A stretch of 41,124 nucleotides of DNA from Candidatus Uhrbacteria bacterium. GTDB taxonomy: Bacteria; Patescibacteriota; Patescibacteriia; UBA9934. The notes under the pieces were generated by a model that was not told the origin of the DNA, searched no databases, and saw only the letters and a program-made list of their open reading frames with translations. The DNA is taken from the NCBI GenBank assembly GCA_903848275.1, contig CAINGB010000006.1:1-41124 (forward strand), given 5' to 3'. Below, in pieces: positions 37,955 to 41,124 of the stretch. Position 1 is the stretch's first letter; the number at the start of each line of letters is the position of its first letter. The translations under genes and the position numbers were made by a program.

Positions 37955-38616
37955 GACTGGCCCGGTTGCTGTGGGGTGGTATTGTGATGGCAATTGGTTT
38001 AGCTATTGCTTTGTTTGTGAGTGCACAAGCGGCGGTTGGTTCTTTGGCGGATCATATTGTGAAGGCTGAGGCTGTGCCTGTGGCGCAAGTGATTATTGTG
38101 CCAGGTGCTAGTGTCCTGCCAAGTGGTCAACCTTCGGACGTATTGAAGGATCGGTTGATGATGGCCGACGAGCTGTACGTGGCCGATAAGGCACCGAAGA
38201 TCATTGTTTCGGGTGATCATGGCAGTAAAGATTATGACGAGGTGAATGCCATGCGCCGTTATTTGTTGACGCTTGGCGTCGCTCCAGAAGATATCTTTTT
38301 GGACCACGCTGGTTTTGATACTTACGACACAATGTATCGAGCTCGCAATATTTTTGGCGTGACGTCGGCTATAGTGGCTAGTCAGACTTTTCATTTGCCG
38401 CGAGCGCTGTATATCGGACAAGCCCTGGGGATAACTACTTTTGGCGTGGCGGCGGAACGTCAGGCTTATGGTAAGGACGAACAGTTTGCCTTGCGTGAAA
38501 AGTTTGCTGTGGTTAAGGCTTATGTGGACGTCGTGCTTGGCGCTTTACCAAAGTACGAAGGAGCCACGGTGGACATTGCTGGTGACGGCCGGGTAACTTG
38601 GGATGAAGGCTTGTAG
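37951..38616 (+). CDS. DUF218/SanA-like envelope protein
   Basis: A 221-aa protein with an N-terminal membrane anchor (LLWGGIVMAIGLAIALFVSA) and a DUF218 (YdcF/SanA) domain: IIVPGASVLPSGQPSDVLKD, then IIVSGDHGSKDYDEV, DHAGFDTYDTMYRA and SQTFHLPRALYI. SanA-like proteins affect envelope integrity, by an unknown reaction. Its overlap with murJ supports an envelope role. Confidence 0.87.
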   Translation: MRLARLLWGGIVMAIGLAIALFVSAQAAVGSLADHIVKAEAVPVAQVIIVPGASVLPSGQPSDVLKDRLMMADELYVADKAPKIIVSGDHGSKDYDEVNAMRRYLLTLGVAPEDIFLDHAGFDTYDTMYRARNIFGVTSAIVASQTFHLPRALYIGQALGITTFGVAAERQAYGKDEQFALREKFAVVKAYVDVVLGALPKYEGATVDIAGDGRVTWDEGL

Positions 38617-38670
38617 TAAAGATTGATTGTTGGTAATTTGCTAATGCACTTTTAACCAAAAGGAGGGGGC

Positions 38671-39135
38671 ATGCAACAGACTTTTGGCAGCTGTTGCTGC
38701 CTCGTGACTACGCTTTTGTGGGTAGCGTTTGGGGTGGAGTCTTACCGTGTGTGGAAGGCAGGTCGAGTCTTGCCGACGATTGGTACTTTGCCGACGCCGA
38801 TTCAGAGTTCGGAAATGGTAGAGCTGACTGATGCTGATGTGGAGACGATGCCACCAGTGGAAATTGTTTCGAAGTTGCCGGTAGCGCATCGACTTGGTCA
38901 ATCGAGCGATATGACCGACGACGATGGTCAGGGTCCACCTCTTACTTCATTAGTCTCGGACGATGAAGTATTGGGTTATCTTGGCCCACCGGTGCGTGTA
39001 CTCCTACCAGGCAGTTTTAAGGAATGGATGTTTGATGCGCTGGAGGCAGAGGATCGTCAGGCAGCAGGCGAACCAGCACCGCATCCGGACCCGATTCCAG
39101 AACTACACTTGCCAGTGAAGCCGTTGTCTCCGTGA
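38671..39135 (+). CDS. ORFan 7, membrane-anchored acidic protein
   Basis: A 154-aa protein with one N-terminal hydrophobic segment (CCCLVTTLLWVAFGV, residues ~8-22) and an acidic, Pro-rich ectodomain ending in HPDPIPELHLP. Three adjacent cysteines (CCC) stand at the membrane face. AAAAGGAGGGGGC immediately before the ATG is a very strong SD. Own terminator. No recognised family; same design as the ORFans at 4.0-6.7, 23.1 and 33.4 kb. Confidence 0.72.
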   Translation: MQQTFGSCCCLVTTLLWVAFGVESYRVWKAGRVLPTIGTLPTPIQSSEMVELTDADVETMPPVEIVSKLPVAHRLGQSSDMTDDDGQGPPLTSLVSDDEVLGYLGPPVRVLLPGSFKEWMFDALEAEDRQAAGEPAPHPDPIPELHLPVKPLSP

Positions 39136-39167
39136 CGCCTCCAGCCGGGGGCGTCGACTTTTTTTAA
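39134..39167 (+). terminator. Terminator of ORFan 7
   Basis: GACGCC (39134-39139) pairs with GGCGTC (39150-39155), followed by GACTTTTTTT. Confidence 0.85.
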
Positions 39168-39177
39168 TGATTCCATT

Positions 39178-39317
39178 ACAATCATCCAAGTGGGAATATT
39201 TCGTATTCCTAGCTGCACCTCGTCAACCGTAACAGCTGACTCACCTCGTATGACTCGGGGGCTGTTACAGGGCCGAGGTTAGCGTCGTCAACGAAATATT
39301 CCCACCTGAATGATTGT
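39178..39317 (-). other. Structured intergenic element B
   Basis: A 27-nt inverted repeat (39178-39204 with 39291-39317, 25 of 27 pairs) encloses the 55-nt core 39221-39275 shared with element A. The core stem GTAACAGC/GCTGTTAC is perfect. Both mismatches of the outer arms (C-A and A-C on the plus strand) become G-U pairs when read from the minus strand, as does the one stem mismatch in element A. CCTCG (39218-39222) and CGAGG (39274-39278) add a further stem. The element ends within 5 nt of the alaS start used here. Confidence 0.8.
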
Positions 39318-39321
39318 CCCT

Positions 39322-41100
39322 ATGATTACAGCAAATGAATTGCGGCAGAAATACTTGGATTTTTTTAAGGGGAAAGGGCATGCGGAGATTCCATCTGCTT
39401 CCGTGGTGCCGGTGAATGATCCGACCGTGTTGTTTACTACCGCTGGTATGCATCCGTTGGTGCCGTACTTGCTGGGTGAACCACATCCAGCTGGCAAACG
39501 ACTGGTGGATTTTCAGCGCTGTATCCGCACTGGCGATATTGATGACGTGGGTGATGATACACATCTCACATTTTTTACCATGCTTGGCAATTGGTCGCTG
39601 GCTGATTATTTTAAGCAAGAATCGATTGAGTGGAGTTTTGAGTTTTTAACGAGTGCTGAGTGGTTGAATATTCCGTTGTCGCATTTGGCGTTCACGGTTT
39701 TTGAAGGCGACGAGAATTCGCCCTTTGATCAAGAGTCATATGATAAGTGGTTGAGTTTGGGCGTAGCACCTGAACGAATTTCTAAGCTTGGGAAAGAAGA
39801 TAACTGGTGGGGACCGGCTGGCAAGACTGGACCATGCGGACCGGACACGGAGATTTTTTATTGGGTCGGCGAAGGTGAGCCAGTGGGTAATAAAGGCACG
39901 AACCCGGGGCCGTGGATGGAGATTTGGAATAACGTCTTCATGCAGTTTAACAAACAGGAAGACGGCACGCTTTTGCCTTTAGCGAAGGGTAGTGTCGATA
40001 CCGGTATGGGCTTGGAGCGCACGATCGTGGCTTTGCAGCATCGTTCTAATGTCTATCAAACAGAACTTTTTGCAGATATTTTGAAGAAGCTGGAAGAATT
40101 GTCTGGAAAATCGTATGAGGTTGACGCTGAGATCAAAAAGTCGATGAGAATTATTGCGGACCATATTCGAGCCGCTTCGATTATGGTGATGGATGGCGTG
40201 CTGCCAGCTAACAAGGACCAGGGTTATATTTTGCGCCGCTTGGTACGTCGGGCCATTAGGCATGGTCGCAAGTTGAATATTGAAAGCAGCAAGATGATTG
40301 CGGCTATTATTGATGAAGTTGTTTTGTCGCTTGGCGAATCATACCCAGCTCTCATCGAAAAGAAAGCGTCGATTACAGCAGCGATCGAGGAAGAGGCTAA
40401 GAAGTTTGAAAAGACGTTGGCGCAAGGTTTACGTGAGTTCCAGAAGGTTTGGGATAAAACAAAGAGTATTTCAGGCGAAGATGCTTTTAACTTGTACCAA
40501 TCGTTTGGCTTCCCGCTGGAGGTGACGCAAGAACTGGCAGCCGAGCAGGGTCAGCAAGTAGATCGCGAGGTTTTTGCTGGCGAGTTTAAGAAGCACCAAG
40601 ATTTATCGCGAAGTGGCGCTGAACAAAAGTTTGCTGGTGGGCTCGCCGATCATTCGGTAGAAACCACGCGGTTGCATACGGCGACGCATTTGTTGCAGCA
40701 AGCACTCCGCGATGTTCTTGGCAATCATGTGGCGCAGAAGGGGAGTAATATTACGGCGGAGAGAATGAGGTTCGATTTTAGTCATGGCGAGAAGATGACG
40801 CCTGAACAGTTGGCGCAGGTTGAGGCTATCGTTAATGAGCAGATTAAGCGTGACCTGCCAGTGAAGTTTGAATTGTTGAGCGTGGAAGAGGCTAAAGAGC
40901 GTGGGGCGATTGGTTTGTTTGAAGATAAGTATGCCAGCGTCGGCGGTAAGATTAAGGTCTACTTTGTGGGCGATTACAGCAAAGAGATTTGTGGCGGGCC
41001 GCATGTTGAGCATACGGGGGAACTCGGCGGTTTTAAGATTGTGAAGGAGGAGGCGGTGTCAGCGGGTGTGCGTCGTATTAAGGCGGTGCTGGGGGTTTAA
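39322..41100 (+). CDS. alaS: Alanyl-tRNA synthetase lacking the C-terminal domain
   Basis: A 592-aa class II synthetase. TANELRQKYLDFFKGKGH opens it; the catalytic domain has FTTAGMHPLVPYLLG, FQRCIRTGDIDDVG (motif 2 region) and DTGMGLERT (motif 3). The editing domain has HTATHLLQQ near residue 452 and CGGPHVEHTGELG near 557, so both metal-binding motifs are intact. It ends right after the editing domain: the DHHA1/C-Ala oligomerisation region (about 280 residues in E. coli AlaS) is missing. I prefer the ATG at 39322 over 39310, which lies in the inverted repeat. Confidence 0.93.
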   Translation: MITANELRQKYLDFFKGKGHAEIPSASVVPVNDPTVLFTTAGMHPLVPYLLGEPHPAGKRLVDFQRCIRTGDIDDVGDDTHLTFFTMLGNWSLADYFKQESIEWSFEFLTSAEWLNIPLSHLAFTVFEGDENSPFDQESYDKWLSLGVAPERISKLGKEDNWWGPAGKTGPCGPDTEIFYWVGEGEPVGNKGTNPGPWMEIWNNVFMQFNKQEDGTLLPLAKGSVDTGMGLERTIVALQHRSNVYQTELFADILKKLEELSGKSYEVDAEIKKSMRIIADHIRAASIMVMDGVLPANKDQGYILRRLVRRAIRHGRKLNIESSKMIAAIIDEVVLSLGESYPALIEKKASITAAIEEEAKKFEKTLAQGLREFQKVWDKTKSISGEDAFNLYQSFGFPLEVTQELAAEQGQQVDREVFAGEFKKHQDLSRSGAEQKFAGGLADHSVETTRLHTATHLLQQALRDVLGNHVAQKGSNITAERMRFDFSHGEKMTPEQLAQVEAIVNEQIKRDLPVKFELLSVEEAKERGAIGLFEDKYASVGGKIKVYFVGDYSKEICGGPHVEHTGELGGFKIVKEEAVSAGVRRIKAVLGV

Positions 41101-41105
41101 TGTGA

Positions 41106-41117
41106 TATACTGGGAGG
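41106..41117 (+). promoter_or_regulatory. -10 box and SD-like run before the next gene
   Basis: TATACT (41106-41111) directly followed by GGGAGG, then ATG at 41121, the first codon of a gene cut by the window end. Confidence 0.5.
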
Positions 41118-41124
41118 TATATGA

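Noticed and set aside
39178-39317. Elements A and B as copies of one MITE.
   Set aside because: The outer inverted arms have unrelated sequences in the two copies and no target-site duplication was seen; only the inner core is shared.
1-41124. Recoded UGA (as in Gracilibacteria or Absconditabacteria).
   Set aside because: TGA ends hrcA, murJ, the TSP3 gene and the zeta-like gene at the expected places, and no conserved gene contains in-frame TGA.

Overview
The window looks like a chromosomal segment of a Patescibacteria (Candidate Phyla Radiation) bacterium, most likely from the Parcubacteria side. The reasons are gene content and style. Genes are short and tightly packed, with many ATGA overlaps. 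HrcA and AlaS are unusually short. A TraG/VirD4-like ATPase stands without the rest of a secretion system. Most housekeeping genes have no Shine-Dalgarno (SD) sequence, and several have a -10 box only 6-10 nt before the start codon. TGA is used as a stop (hrcA, grpE overlap, murJ), so the genetic code is the standard bacterial one.

Layout: 0-2 kb carries cell-wall synthesis (3' end of a class B PBP, then murF). 2-4 kb holds two paralogous coiled-coil proteins on the minus strand. 4.0-6.7 kb is a minus-strand block of four ORFans, each ending in its own hairpin; two of them are tandem paralogs. tRNA-Glu(CTC) follows, with a duplicated 3' end, then a CPA2-type antiporter. 9.6-15.2 kb is the heat-shock locus hrcA-grpE-dnaK-(three small genes)-dnaJ, with a perfect CIRCE operator. 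15.3-22.1 kb has a membrane protein, cysS, the TraG-like ATPase with its small partner, and dnaX. 22.1-25.6 kb (minus) has a riboflavin kinase domain, ribH, a small membrane ORFan, tRNA-Gln(CTG), rimK and dus. 25.7-29.6 kb has a beta-CASP RNase, a FecR-like anchored protein, a CPHC mini-thioredoxin and a lipoprotein. 29.7-30.5 kb is a zeta-toxin-like kinase with an overlapping 54-aa gene. Then come era, an RNA (uracil-C5) methyltransferase, a SpoU methyltransferase abutting tRNA-Arg(CCG), two more ORFans, a glycosyltransferase, a PduL-type acyltransferase, a TSP3-repeat surface protein, murJ, a DUF218 protein, another ORFan, and alaS.

Two themes stand out beyond the housekeeping genes. First, the window carries several families of structured or palindromic non-coding repeats: a pair of 55-nt cores with covarying stems (13.3 and 39.2 kb) plus a related loop next to tRNA-Glu, a 77-nt pair (0.7 and 27.3 kb), a 25-nt palindromic element found after dnaK and twice in opposite orientation inside the dnaX reading frame, and a 24-nt sequence shared by the dnaK and dnaJ leaders. 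Second, a scattered set of GC-richer ORFans have canonical promoters, mostly SD-type ribosome sites and their own terminators, in contrast to the SD-less core genes. They look like a separately acquired or separately expressed gene class.

No CRISPR array, rRNA gene, transposase or integrase was seen. All functional names come from reading motifs by eye; no database search was run.
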